A DNA stretch of 64,000 nt, from positions 4,133,001 through 4,197,000 of the forward strand of contig NC_065577.1 in the NCBI RefSeq assembly GCF_937616625.2. Reading direction: 5' to 3'. Under the pieces are notes generated by a model. The model had not been told where the DNA came from. It was given only the letters and a program-made list of their open reading frames with translations, and did no database searches. Positions 45,301 to 55,234 of this stretch are shown piece after piece. The position numbers and the translations under genes are program-made. The stretch's first letter is position 1. Every line of letters begins with the position of its first letter. The stretch is from Mercurialis annua. Taxonomy: Eukaryota > Streptophyta > Magnoliopsida > Malpighiales > Euphorbiaceae.

Positions 45301-46223
45301 CGTATGAATCCTGCTTTCTCCAGTTTTTCTACTTCTTCAGCGATTATTTTCTGTTTTTCTTCCGAGAACTTCCTTTTCTTTTGCTTCACTGGGTTCGCCG
45401 CTTCTGCTACATTTAGATCATGAGTAATGACTTGGGGGTCTATTCCGACTATTTCTGATGCGTTTGCAGCGAAGGTTTTGACGTTGTTTTTCAGCATGGC
45501 CGTGATTTCGCTTTCGATCTTTGGGTTCATGTTTGCGCCGAGATTTACTCTTTTTTCCTTGTCGAGTTGGAGTTTCTTTGTTTCGCCTTCGGGTGCTGTT
45601 TCTTTTTCTTCGATGTCGTGATTAAGGATTTCTTCTATTGCCATTACTTCGCCTGATTCTTTTATTGCTTGTTCGTAGCACTTTTTCGCCTCGGCTCGGT
45701 TTCCTTGTATCGTGATAATTCCTTGTTTCGTCGGTATCTTCATGGTTAGCGCCTTTATGCTCGTCACGGCGGCTGAGTCGTGGAGGAAAGGTCTCCCCAG
45801 TATCGCGTTGTATGGCAGGTCGATTTCCACGACGCTAAACCGTGTAGGTAATTCCTCGCTTTTCCTTGTCCTTCCTAGCTTGACATCGAGTGTAATTGTT
45901 CCGTTGGGCTTAATTGGCAAGCCCCCAAATCCTACCACAGGCGTGGCGTTTCGTTTTAGTTCCGCTAGGTCTCCTCCTAGGCTTTCGTAGGCCTTTTTTG
46001 TTATTAGGTTTATTGCGCTTCCTTCATCGATCAGGATTCTCTCAACGTTCCAGTGTTCGATAATCATGGCCACTACCAGAGCTTCGTTGTGCTCTTCAGC
46101 TATTCTCCCGAAGTCCTCTCCGTCAAAAGTTACTGGAGGAGGAGTTGAGAGTTCTGTTGCTTTTCGTTTTCTCTGTGTCGTTTGATCCTTCAGGTTTACT
46201 CTTTCAGAAGTCATCTTCTTCAA
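42381..46223 (-). CDS. Tat-type pol polyprotein (PR-RT-RH-aRH-INT)
   Basis: One open frame of 1280 residues. Protease: L-I-D-E-G-S-A around 64-70. RT: V-D-Y-T-D-L-N-K (333-340), catalytic D369 in S-L-A-D-A and Y-V-D-D at 431-434. A degenerate first RNase H spans about 570-690. A second, archaeal-type RNase H has H-V-D-G-A-S (D713), E-Y-E-A (751-754), Y-S-D-S (D775) and E-A-D-A (D829). Integrase: H933, H940, a C-x2-C whose first Cys is Arg (R971, then C974), and the catalytic triad D1003, D1063, E1099. Only the integrase zinc site looks damaged. The N-terminus (M-K-K-M-T-S-E-R) begins just after the leader, so any gag was lost in frame. Confidence 0.92.
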   Translation of the reverse strand: MKKMTSERVNLKDQTTQRKRKATELSTPPPVTFDGEDFGRIAEEHNEALVVAMIIEHWNVERILIDEGSAINLITKKAYESLGGDLAELKRNATPVVGFGGLPIKPNGTITLDVKLGRTRKSEELPTRFSVVEIDLPYNAILGRPFLHDSAAVTSIKALTMKIPTKQGIITIQGNRAEAKKCYEQAIKESGEVMAIEEILNHDIEEKETAPEGETKKLQLDKEKRVNLGANMNPKIESEITAMLKNNVKTFAANASEIVGIDPQVITHDLNVAEAANPVKQKKRKFSEEKQKIIAEEVEKLEKAGFIREVHYPEWVANVVIVKKANGKNRMCVDYTDLNKACPKDSYPLPDIDQLVNSTAGHAMYSLADAAQGYHQIQMKEQDQEKTSFITEGGTYCYTAMPFGLKNAGATYQRLMNFMFKDEIGKRVQVYVDDLIIKSEKEETHARDLEETFNILNKFGMKLNPDKCTFGVQGGKFLGFMISQRGIEANPEKIKAIMDMKAPRSINEVQKLNGRITALGRFMSCSAKRCLPFFKALKGTQKFEWNEDCENAFEEIKKFLVTPPLLSRPLKGETLYLYISTTHETIGTVLVREEDNEMKPIYYISRVLKGAETRYPEIEKMALAVLTTAKKLRYYFQSHNVVVRTNQPLRKAIQRPEISGRLVHWSIQLSEHDIRYEPRPTLKAQALADFVAEITPTETGQPKPALVWELHVDGASNEKGAGAGAILKGPKKIRIEYGVNIQFAASNNVAEYEALIAGLGLALEIRTEILKIYSDSQLVVNQVKGEYQAKETGMIEYLSQVKTQLQQLEAQGGQWEIIQIPREENTEADAIAKSASELGDLFAKMQLKEILESPSTRKAEVMAIEEADSWMTPLIKYLDRGELPTDKVEAIRTIRKSANYSFYNGVLYRTSLTHPWSRCVSPQTGESILKEIHEGICGAHEGAVTIARKTILQGYYWPTIKEDAKTLVKKRDKCQRHDNISRVPAVPQGSMESPWPFATWGIDIVGPFETGKHQVKFLIVAIEHFTKWVEVAPVATITAAKVEEFFKNEVICRFGIPHTVIADNGKQFNCKRFKAFCKGLMINLKFTSVAHPQTNGMTEVTNRTIAQGIKKRLSQYKENWAEELYSVLWAYRTTPRKGTGETPFRLAYGTEAVIPVEIGIPSIRVNYLEEETNEARTRLCLDLLEERRDEAAARAATYKKQAARYHNKRMNSREFQRGDLVLRNAEVGRGNAGVKKMQANWEGPYIIEEATGKGAYRLKTITGSMVPRYLNIEHLRKYYQ

Positions 46224-46278
46224 TGAGATTTGTATTTGAGTTCAGAAAAGCTCCTTCTTTTGAAGTTTAGTTAAGCCT

Positions 46279-46296
46279 TTCCCACAGACGGCGCCA
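46279..46296 (-). promoter_or_regulatory. Primer binding site of the Tat element
   Basis: The minus strand reads TGGCGCCGTCTGTGGGAA, two bases after the 5' LTR. Its first nine bases equal those of the Athila-like element's primer site. Confidence 0.8.
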
Positions 46297-46298
46297 AT

Positions 46299-46886
46299 TG
46301 ATGGAGTCTGCCTTCTGAACCGGTGAGTGAACCTGCAAAACAGGGTAGAAGCTAACCGGACGGTGGTTGTCCGATTAACTCTCCGATGCTAAAGTCAGTT
46401 TAGAGCTTTGAGCAGCGTTTTGAGTATATGAATGTAATTGTGATTCTAGGCATACCTCGTACTCCTTTTATAGTAGTCGAATATACCTAGTAGAGTTGTA
46501 TTAGGCAGGTGAATCCTACTTTGTAGGGATTCGGCCGTATCGTAGATATTCTCCTGATTTGTCGGGATCTACCTTAATCTGATAAGAGTCCTATTTAGGA
46601 ACGTCTTCCTAAATAGTCTTATCTTCCTAAAGTAGAGCTTATCTTTCCATATGTAGTGTTTGTGTCCGAATAGGACAATATTTCCATACTTAGTCGTTTA
46701 CCCGAATCCCGGACCTGACGCGCTTTCGGCGGATCATATGGGATTCGGTCTTTATGTCACCGATTCTAAAGAGATTCGGCATTTCCTTCATATCTTTCAG
46801 TCTTCAGGGGGAGTCCGGTGTCGCCTGAGAGCGGATCTCCTGCAACTCGGCTCCATTATACTTACAGTAGGATTCGGTATCCATCA
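46299..46886 (-). repeat. 5' LTR of the Tat element
   Basis: 588 bp, one visible base difference from the 3' LTR. Confidence 0.9.
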
Positions 46887-46891
46887 GTTAA

Positions 46892-47656
46892 TATAAATCG
46901 TATTAATCACCATGAATTTAAAAAAAAACTAAAATCAAATATGAAAAGAACGGCAGAGCGACATGAGTCATGGCGGAGCGACGATGACCGATAAAGGAAC
47001 GGCGAAGAAGAAGAGAAGAAAAAAGAAGAAAAAAAATGGCGAAGAAAACCAAACAGAGAAGAAGAAGAAGAAGAAGACAAAAAAAATAGGAGAGAAAAAA
47101 ATAACAGTTGTCATTAGTTGTTACTTGAGAGCAAAGAAAATATGACTAAAGTAAAATAATAATAAAACTTAGGTATAATTATAATATAAACATGTGTTAG
47201 AGTAAAAAAAATAAAAAAATAAAAACATGAAGTATTTTTTTATTGAGGTAGAAAATTAAATTATTTTAGAAAATGAAGTATTTATCCTAATTTTTTCAAA
47301 AGATTATACATGGATCAGGTCCAACTTATTGTGAATAATACTCTTACAAAATAGGAATATTCATATGTTACATTCAAATATCAAAGAAACAAGTTCTCCA
47401 ACTATACATATTCTTCAACAATACATCATTGACCATAAAAAAATGGAACCATTAAGTAGTCATTTCAACCTAAAATACGAAACCGAAAAGTTTGAATAGG
47501 AAATCAATAACTAAAAACGATCACATTGAATTAGACCGCATAACAGAATTCAAATTGTGTCAATTTAATTAGAAAATAAGACAACCATGTTAATTTGTTG
47601 CTTTAAACAGAAAATGGGTAATCAAACAATTTTTATTAATTCTTTCATGAGACAAT
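46892..47656. other. Foldback right part and type B upstream flank
   Basis: 46892-47300 is the right part of the foldback element, with an AAG-rich low-complexity run. 47300-47650 aligns with the upstream regions of the other type B genes. Confidence 0.5.
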
Positions 47657-47677
47657 GGACTATATATATGACTCAAG
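47657..47677 (+). promoter_or_regulatory. Type B core promoter
   Basis: GGACTATATATATGACTCAAG, with TATA next to TGACTCA, about 110 bp before the ATG. It is identical to the 11302 and 33732 promoters. Confidence 0.6.
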
Positions 47678-47774
47678 TTATCAAAGGTAAAGATCAATTT
47701 ATTAATTACTTCACCATTTAATTATCGATCTTCAATAACGATCGTAAAAAAAAAACAGTCAATTTGTGACGGAA

Positions 47775-48263
47775 ATGGCTTGTTGCAATAACTTTCTCAT
47801 AGCAGTCTTCATTGCTTTGTCGTGTTCATGGCTCGATGTTAGTTTAGCTGCCCGCAACATTTTGCAAATACCTTTTATGCCTAGTATTTTACCAACACTT
47901 CCAATGTCGCAACCACCATTGTCTGATACCGGATTTCCTAGCCTATTACCCACTGGAAAAGCATCGGATATGCCGAACTCCATGCGAACTACCTTGCCTA
48001 TGATTGGTGTGCCCTCGCTACCGACTATCTCTGTTCGAGCCACCTATCCTAGGTACGGTGTGCCCTCACTGCCGACTATCCCCATGCCAACCACCTTGCC
48101 TACCGTCCGTGCTCCGTCTCTTCCGACTATCCCCATGCCAACCACCTTGCCTGCCGTCGGTGCTCCGTCTCTTCCGACTATCCCCACCCAATTCCCTACA
48201 ATGTCAAACAACCCTGATTCGCCCTCTTTCCCAACCCTACCTCTCATTCCGTCTCTCCCTTGA
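47775..48263 (+). CDS. Type B secreted Pro-rich protein, expanded
   Basis: 162 residues, about 50 longer than the other type B proteins. Signal peptide M-A-C-C-N-N-F-L-I-A-V-F-I-A-L-S-C, then S-L-A-A-R-N-I-L-Q-I-P-F-M-P. The extra length is a tandem array of a 17-residue unit, A-P-S-L-P-T-I-P-M-P-T-T-L-P-x-V (residues about 95-145), nearly identical at DNA level, so recent. The end S-F-P-T-L-P-L-I-P-S-L-P is like the other type B ends. No type A gene faces it here. Expected in the apoplast. Confidence 0.82.
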   Translation: MACCNNFLIAVFIALSCSWLDVSLAARNILQIPFMPSILPTLPMSQPPLSDTGFPSLLPTGKASDMPNSMRTTLPMIGVPSLPTISVRATYPRYGVPSLPTIPMPTTLPTVRAPSLPTIPMPTTLPAVGAPSLPTIPTQFPTMSNNPDSPSFPTLPLIPSLP

Positions 48264-48639
48264 ATTATTTAATAATGTGTTACCTAAATTTATAATTCAC
48301 TATTTACATTTATGCTCTTATTATTTAATTTTGATAAATGTGATCTATCTTCAGATTGCAAATTCGTTTGTTGGTGATTGACTAGCTATACAAGCACAAT
48401 GTGCATTATAAAATGTGTTTTGGGACGATCGAGAGGTTTATGATTAGTCTTTGTAATGGTCTTAGAGATTATTGTAATAGGCGATCTCATAATATATCTC
48501 GATATATTCTGGCGGGTACTGGATTTGATGGCTTATTGAACTTTCACTTAGTTAAAAAGTGGATACTGTATTTCCTTTTTATTACCAAAATTATTATTTT
48601 GTTTCATTACCCTCACAACGAAACTCTGATATCAATAGT
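48264..48639. other. 3' flank of the type B gene
   Basis: 48340-48440 matches the 3' flank of the other type B genes (TGGTGATTGACTAGCTATACAAGC). The rest is unrecognised. Confidence 0.5.
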
Positions 48640-49000
48640 TGTGAAATCTATGCGCACAGCAGGACGATTGAAACGATAACAATAATGCGAAATAACAAGG
48701 GATTTTGTAGAATATAATTTGAATAAGAATAATAAACGAAATCGAGAAGATAAGAAAGCAATCACACACAAAAACACAATATTTAACGAGGTTCGGCAAA
48801 CACTTACATTCTCAGAGGACGCAGAAATAATTACATGTTTATATACTAGAGTTTTAGCGTAGAAATAATTATATGTTTGCCCATGCTTCTATCCGATGGG
48901 AATATAGTTCCATTGCCCCTAACAAACCAAAATACCAAGAAACTAAGTCCTATTAGAAATAGAGCAAAAAAAACCATGAAATCTAATTTTTGACACTTTT
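48620..49000 (-). mobile_element. Probable copia LTR end and primer site
   Basis: On the minus strand TTGATATCAGAGTT (about 48621-48634) resembles an initiator-Met primer site after an LTR end. The LTR-like part holds AGTGTTTGCCGAACCTCG (about 48790-48808), common in the R-U5 region of plant copia LTRs. No internal coding follows. Confidence 0.4.
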
Positions 49001-49021
49001 CAACAATTGAAAAATAAATGA

Positions 49022-49420
49022 TTATATAAAGGTTTAGTGGTAAAAAAAAAAAACAGACCTTTACGACTTGTTGCAATTATATTCAAACCTTTTAATTTTT
49101 GCAATAATATCCAAATTGCATTATTTTGTTGCAATAATATCCAAATTGCACTTTTTATGTGAATTTTTTTTGAGTTTTTTGCCATTTTTGGGGACTTTTA
49201 CCATATTATTATATATCAAAATATAATAATGGTCTAATATTTTAATTGAAAACAACAAGTTTAGCCATCAATTTGGCTATTATTGCTACAAAAAATGCAA
49301 TTTAGATATTATTGCAACAACAAAAATGCAATTTGGATATTATTGCAAAAATTAAAAGATTTGGATATAATTGCAACAAGTCGTAAAGGTTTGAGTTTTT
49401 TGTACCATTTGGCCTTATAT
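49022..49420. mobile_element. Foldback repeat with GCAATAATATCC units
   Basis: The arms hold CCTTTACGACTTGTTGCAAT and ATTGCAACAAGTCGTAAAGG. Inside, TTGCAATAATATCCAAATTGCA is repeated and inverted. A right-half copy lies at 37135-37285. Confidence 0.6.
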
Positions 49421-51552
49421 AAACTCCTAAATAAATAAAATGTACTTATACCTATTTATAAATAAATTATAAATATATAAGATTTATTCGAAATAAACAC
49501 GCAATATAATAAATTTCTAATACTAGTTATAGTAATTTATAAAATATTCTAATAAAATGATGTGAAAGTTATGTGAACGAAATGCACTATAATGTTATTT
49601 TCTGGATAATTAACAAATGTCTGCTCCAGAATTTGAACCTGGCTATTAATAATGCGATATTTTATTTTTTTGATAAAATAATTTAACAATACTTAATTTT
49701 GTAAATAAATAGTGTGTCTGAAGCGGGAAAATTGGGATGAAAAAAAAAAAGGAATGCAAATCTGACAATTGTTGTTTTGGATAAAAACAAGCACTTAAAT
49801 TAATGGAAAAATATATAAGAAATCATTCAAAGCAGAGGCGGATGCAGGTTAATGAGGGTGGGTCTTTTTCTTGGAAAATAAAAATTACCCATATATATGT
49901 TAATATATTTATTAAAACCTATTAATATATCATGTTTATATAATTTAATCAAAAACATTTACATAATGGTTTATCAAGTTAGATCATAATGATAAAATAT
50001 TAACTTTTTTATTATTTAAACCATTTATCTTTTGAATAATATAATACACTAGTCGTAAGCCCGCGCATTTGCGCGAAATCAACTTAATATTTAATTTAAA
50101 TAGCAAAATTTTAAATTTCATGTTATAATTACAAATCATGGTAAAGTTTTTATATTAATTTACAATTAATTCTATATTTTTTGCATTTTCTATTTTATAT
50201 ATTTGTTTGTCGAAGTTCATTCTTTTTGCTCTTTTGCTCTTTTATTTTTTTCTCGTAAATTTGCATACAATTACTTATTCTAATGAAATTCGAATTGGAT
50301 ATCAAATTTTTTAAATATTTATAATCATCATAAAATATACTTATGTGATCTCGTTCTCTTGTTATTGTTAATAAGACATTAATGTTTCTTTTTCTATCAC
50401 AAAATTTGTGCTCGATTATCTATTACATACTTATTTCTTTTTTTAAGATTAATTTAGATTGCGAAACTATTTTTTTTATTTAGATCTCCTATATTTTAAT
50501 ATCACATCATATTAATAAATTATTTTACTTTATTTATATTTATATTTATTTCGTTGGTCCTCTCAATTATATTTATTAATGTTATTATATATTTTCCATA
50601 AATTAATATTATTTTTGAAATTTAACATGAAAATATAAAAATAGAAAAACAAATAAAACGGTGACAAATATTGAAATCTTTGAAATTGTATTCATTAGAA
50701 ACTTCCAAAGTAAAAAAAATAACTTTTAATAGAATTTTTAATCATGAAAAATAAGAACTCTTTGGTGGCTATTAATAAGTTAGATTATTTTGAGAAAACA
50801 AACAACTATAATCAATAATTAAAAAAGTTACTAAACCTAATTTTAAAATAATATGCCGAAATTGAAATGCAGAATCCACCTTATCTAAATGATTAAATAT
50901 ATGCATTATATATATGAATGTATCTATCTTTCTTTTTTAATGAATGTATATGTCTACGCATAAACAACCTCCAATTGATTGTTCACAGTAATTGCCGAAA
51001 CTTGTAATGCATAAACCATCCAATTATTCATCCATATCAACATTATGTACATCATTATCACTAATTATTTATCAATTAAAAAAATAAAAAAATTGATTGT
51101 TTATTGTATATTTTCGATAAAGCATGATACAATTGTATAGCTAATGTTAACATTATTAAAAAAATGAAATAATATTATTAGTACAATTTTCTGCTAAACT
51201 AATAAAATAACTATTTTTAATATAAAATTTTCATTAATTTAATAAATTATATAAATGATTTTTAGTTTATCATTACTGTCATATATGATATTTTTATGAT
51301 AAATAATTAATTTAAAAATATTGTAATTTTTGTTTTGTACGAAAATAAAATAATTTAAATAATAGTTCAATTTTAATTTTATTTGGTTAGATATAATTCG
51401 TTATCTATTTGATTTATAAAATTCTCAACCTAATATATAATTGATTTTGGTTAGTGTAAATATCTACCAACGCCTATCAAAACAAAAGAAAATCAAGAAT
51501 TTAACAAAGCAGATAAACCCATAAATAACGAAAGAAAATAAAGAAAATTTAC

Positions 51553-51617
51553 CGGCTCTAACACCAAGAGCAGCAACATCTTGTCTACGGTCTTTCTTTT
51601 TCATGATAAACCTTGCT
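51553..51617 (-). pseudogene. Exon-like captured fragment in the Helitron
   Basis: Minus strand: acceptor TTATAG, a GC-richer stretch encoding M-K-K-K-D-R-R-Q-D-V-A-A-L-G-V-R-A, then donor GGTAAATTTTC. It stands out from the AT-rich surroundings and reads open in one frame. Host gene not recognised. Confidence 0.4.
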
Positions 51618-52662
51618 CCTATAAAAGCACTTTGATGATAACGTCAAAATAAACACGATTAAATTGTGTTTGAAGTTACATAATTGTACTTGTCTTATTT
51701 GGTTTTGCAATTTCTTCTTCTTCTTCTTCGTTTTATCATTCTATAACTCTTAATGTTAATGTTCATATATAAATTAAGAAGTTTACTGTAAGTTGAATAT
51801 TATATAAATTAAGAAGTTTAGTATAAGTTAAATAGTTATTTAAAAATTGAATTTAAATAGGTGTGTTTAAAAAAATGATAACTGACCAAAATATTATATT
51901 TGGTGAGATTGAATAAGAGGAATCTGTTGGCCCTCTTAATTGCCCGCAGATTTGAGCAGAATTAATATAATATATAATATTAATTATATTTTTATTAAAA
52001 AAAAATACACTTTTATAGGTTTTTTGTGTTGCAATTTTATTCTTTTTTAAATTGACGTATTTTAGTATCTCATTCCGATGAAAATAATCTAAAAGGATCT
52101 CACAATTCATGGGAGATTTCAAAAATACAACCCAAAACAATAATGAAATATAAAATTCAAGCTCATTTTTCTATAGTTCTGTTAATTGTTTAATAATATT
52201 TTAAGTTAATTTAAATTAAATTCAACAACATAACTGCCTAGTTAATATTATTTAACATCTACTTTGATCAAATTAAAGCACTTATTTATTTGCGTGGTTA
52301 TTATTTTTACTCTTTAATATTACCTAAAAATTGCTTCAAAATATGGAGGTCAACGTACTTCAATAAACATCAAATAATGTGAATCAGAAACTTTTCAACA
52401 TGACAGAAAAAATTTAAAGCTTAGTTCAATTTCTATACATGTTTTCACTCTAATGAAAAATTAATGCATCATATATGAATATTATAAAATTGAAAAAATA
52501 ATTTATATAATAAGAAAACAAAGTTGTGGCCAAATATTGAATGATAATGTTTACCATTAATTTGTTTCACTAAGGAACTTATTCAAAAATTAATTCTTTA
52601 TATTAATTTTTAAGATAATAAAAAAAATGTGAAAAACTAAATATGAAAAGATGATATAATAC

Positions 52663-52716
52663 CTCTAAATCTAAAGCTATAGCCAGCTTCCACTTTCTCG
52701 TAACATGCATCAACAT
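52663..52716 (-). pseudogene. Second exon-like captured fragment
   Basis: Minus strand: TTTTTTCTATCACCAG acceptor, 54 bases open in more than one frame (for example M-L-M-H-V-T-R-K-W-K-L), then donor AGGTATTATA. Source unknown. Confidence 0.35.
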
Positions 52717-53071
52717 CTGGTGATAGAAAAAAGTTAAATTTCAAATTGCAATTATCATAATACATTAAAAAAAATTGAGAACTTGACAAAGGAAATAAAA
52801 CAAATCGTTTATATTATTAACTAAAAGAAAACACATTCCATGACAACAAAACAATTAATTACAAACAAATGAGCAAAAATAAAACCCTAGCAGCTAGAAA
52901 TCACGGTGTAAAAAGAGAACGAATAGAAAAAAATTAGAGGAAGAATAATGTAAACATGACATTTATATTCTCATGAAATTATGATGTATTTATATTGATA
53001 AATTAGGTGGTTCGTATAGGTTAGGATATTAAAATATGATAAATTTATTTAAAATAAGTATTTTAAATTTT

Positions 53072-53370
53072 AAAAGAAGTGGGAACTAATGTGAGTTATC
53101 TATTAGTTTTAACTTTTAATTTAAAAATAAGTATTTTAAAAGAAGTGGGAACTAATGTGAGTTATCTATTAGTTTTAATTTTTAATTTAAAAATTAAATA
53201 AAATTGAAGTAGTTTTAAAAAAAGTGGGAACTAATGTGAGTTATCTATTAGTTTTAACTTTTAATTTAAAAATAAGTATTTTAAAAGAAATGGGAACTAA
53301 TGTGAGTTATCTATTAGTTTTAATTTTTAATTTAAAAATTAAATAAAATTGAAGTAGTTTAAAAAAATTG
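53072..53370. repeat. Tandem repeat near the Helitron 5' end
   Basis: GTGGGAACTAATGTGAGTTA recurs with spacing 66, 79 and 66 bp, so the true unit is a 145-bp dimer present twice. Confidence 0.8.
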
Positions 53371-54025
53371 GAAATTCTAAAATAGCTTTATTTGGTGAGA
53401 ATCAATGAGAGGGCTCCGTTGGTCCTCTCAATTATATAATATATAGATTTTTCGTTAATTAAAACAAATAAAATTAAAAATTAAATAAAATTATTTTAAA
53501 ATCTTATGTTGCCACATATGTCAAATTAAAATTATAAATCACTCTTTAAATTGATATACACATTACAAATAATTGAAAACCAACTACAATTCTTAAAAAT
53601 TAAGTATAAAATTTATTAAATTATATCTAAATTATTTATTAGGTCATTTTTATATAATATAAAGTATAAACATATAGTACAATTATATATATTTGTTCTA
53701 TTTATTTATTAATTACTACTAAATATTTAAAGTGTAGATTTTTTTTTTTAATTTATGTAGTTAATTATGTTAGGATATTGTATAAACAAAGTTTATATAC
53801 AATTGAATAGAATAATTTTAATATTTTCATTATCATACTTCACACGGAAATTAATTTCTATCTGAAATAAAAATGAATAATGCTTCACTAAAGTATAAAT
53901 TTAATAGTTTGAGTAACCGTATAATTATTGAGCATTTTAATAAAATAAAAATTAATTGAAAATAACTATTGAAAAATAAAATTTATTATTTTCAATTTTA
54001 TTAATTCAAAATCTATAATTTTTAA

Positions 54026-54145
<120 letters not shown>

Positions 54146-54179
54146 GACCCCACCATCTCAAGTTTCTGGATCCGCCTGA

Positions 54180-55146
54180 TTCAAAGGCAATAAAATTTAT
54201 TTTAGGTAATTGTTGGAACTTGACTACTATTTGGTTGTATCCGTACAAAAATGGTAACAAATGATTATCTCTAAATAGATTTTGTTGACTAAGTTTTCAA
54301 TTTGATAAAAAAAGTGCTTTCTAATTTTAAATCAGAAAATCAGCAATGAAGTATTTAAAGAATTAAGCATTTCGTAAATCAGCATAAACTTTTTTTGCAC
54401 AATGTTGAAACATATCACAAGAATTTCAAATACTTATCATGAAATTTTACGAATTTTCATTTTAATTAAATGGACAATAAACTTTAATCTAAATAGATAT
54501 GATCATCGGAATTTAAAACTCGAAAATTTTGTTTTTTTTGGATAAATATGAAATTTCTGTTTAATCTCATAAAGTAAGAATACCAATCATACTTCTTCAT
54601 AATTGGCTGAATTGTAATTTTTACAACTGCAAATCCAGACCACATAGACATGATTTGATTCAGTTCGATTTTGAATATACCATTTTCAGTTAAGTTTTAG
54701 TGCAAATCGGACCGAAGATTGATCGATCTGACTAGTTCGGTTCGGTTTGATTTGAATTTTTTTAATTCAACTCAATTAGAAAAAAATTGATTTGATTCAG
54801 TTTAGTTTGAACCGCACGCGCATTCTAGTAATAGGAGTAAGCATATCGTTTTCTCCAAAATTACTTCACGATACCGAGTCAAAATGCATAAGAAAAATTT
54901 CATAATCAACAAGAATAATATGCAAATCATTTATCCAGCCAATCTTCATTGTATCTAGTCGTAGATTAAAAATTATGAACAAGAACAGCAATAATTCTTA
55001 ATCATTTGTTATGTTTATACCATATATGTTAGCCCTAACAAGATTCTGAAAACTCCAAATCTAGTAATGTAATAACTCACCAATGTACTTGGATTTGTCA
55101 CAAAAACACAGACAGCACAGACATTCAAAATCACCAAACTACAATC
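54180..55146. other. Upstream region of the MADS-box gene
   Basis: AT-rich. 54655-54830 is a decayed dispersed repeat with GGTTCGGTTTGATTTG motifs, related to the one in the MADS gene intron. Confidence 0.5.
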
Positions 55147-55155
55147 CTATAAATA
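55147..55155 (+). promoter_or_regulatory. TATA box of the MADS-box gene
   Basis: CCTATAAATAC, 88 bp before the ATG. Confidence 0.55.
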
Positions 55156-55234
55156 CTAATCCATTTTCACTCTGTCAAACAATCAAAATCATTCAAAATA
55201 TCGTTTTTTCGTGTTTTTCTGAGCGTATCTAGCT

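Larger units (their letters stand above)
38958..46886 (-). mobile_element. Tat-lineage Ty3/gypsy retrotransposon, gag-less, very young
   Basis: Two 588-bp LTRs (38958-39545 and 46299-46886) start TGATGG and end CCATCA, and GTTAA is duplicated outside (38953-38957 and 46887-46891). By eye they differ at one base (39517 G, 46858 A). The primer site next to the right LTR sets the sense as minus. The order is 5' LTR, primer site, pol (protease, RT, RNase H, second RNase H, integrase), an oppositely oriented spliced gene, polypurine tract, 3' LTR. The double RNase H and the antisense gene are marks of the Tat group. Only 75 bp lie between the 5' LTR and the pol start, so gag is absent. Confidence 0.92.
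37618..47300. mobile_element. Long foldback element split by the Tat retrotransposon
   Basis: The left arm at 37618-37760 (TTTAGGTATTTACTCC, TTTATACCTCAACA, AAATACCTCATATG) is inverted at 47150-47300 (CATGAAGTATTTTTTTATTG, TGAGGTAGAAA, GAAGTATTTATCCTAA). The interior includes a TATGATAAT-rich array, a lysine-codon-rich AAG run (46990-47110), a second MITE and the whole Tat element. The family is unsure (possibly MULE). Confidence 0.5.
50049..53447 (-). mobile_element. Non-autonomous Helitron, 3.4 kb
   Basis: Minus strand: the 5' end is TCTATATATTATATAATTG, preceded by A. The 3' end is the hairpin CGCGC-AAAT-GCGCG, then GGCTTACGACTAG, followed by T. TC start, hairpin 13 bases from the end, CTAG end and insertion between A and T are the Helitron signature. 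No Rep/helicase frame is present. Further copies of the 5' end motif (AATTGAGAGGACCAACG) occur inside, near 50545 and 51930. Confidence 0.85.

Noticed and set aside
42903..45990. Several plus-strand frames across the pol region
   Set aside because: Shadows of the 1280-residue pol frame on the minus strand.
46963..47145. Lysine-rich 60-residue frame
   Set aside because: AAG/GAA low-complexity run inside a foldback element.
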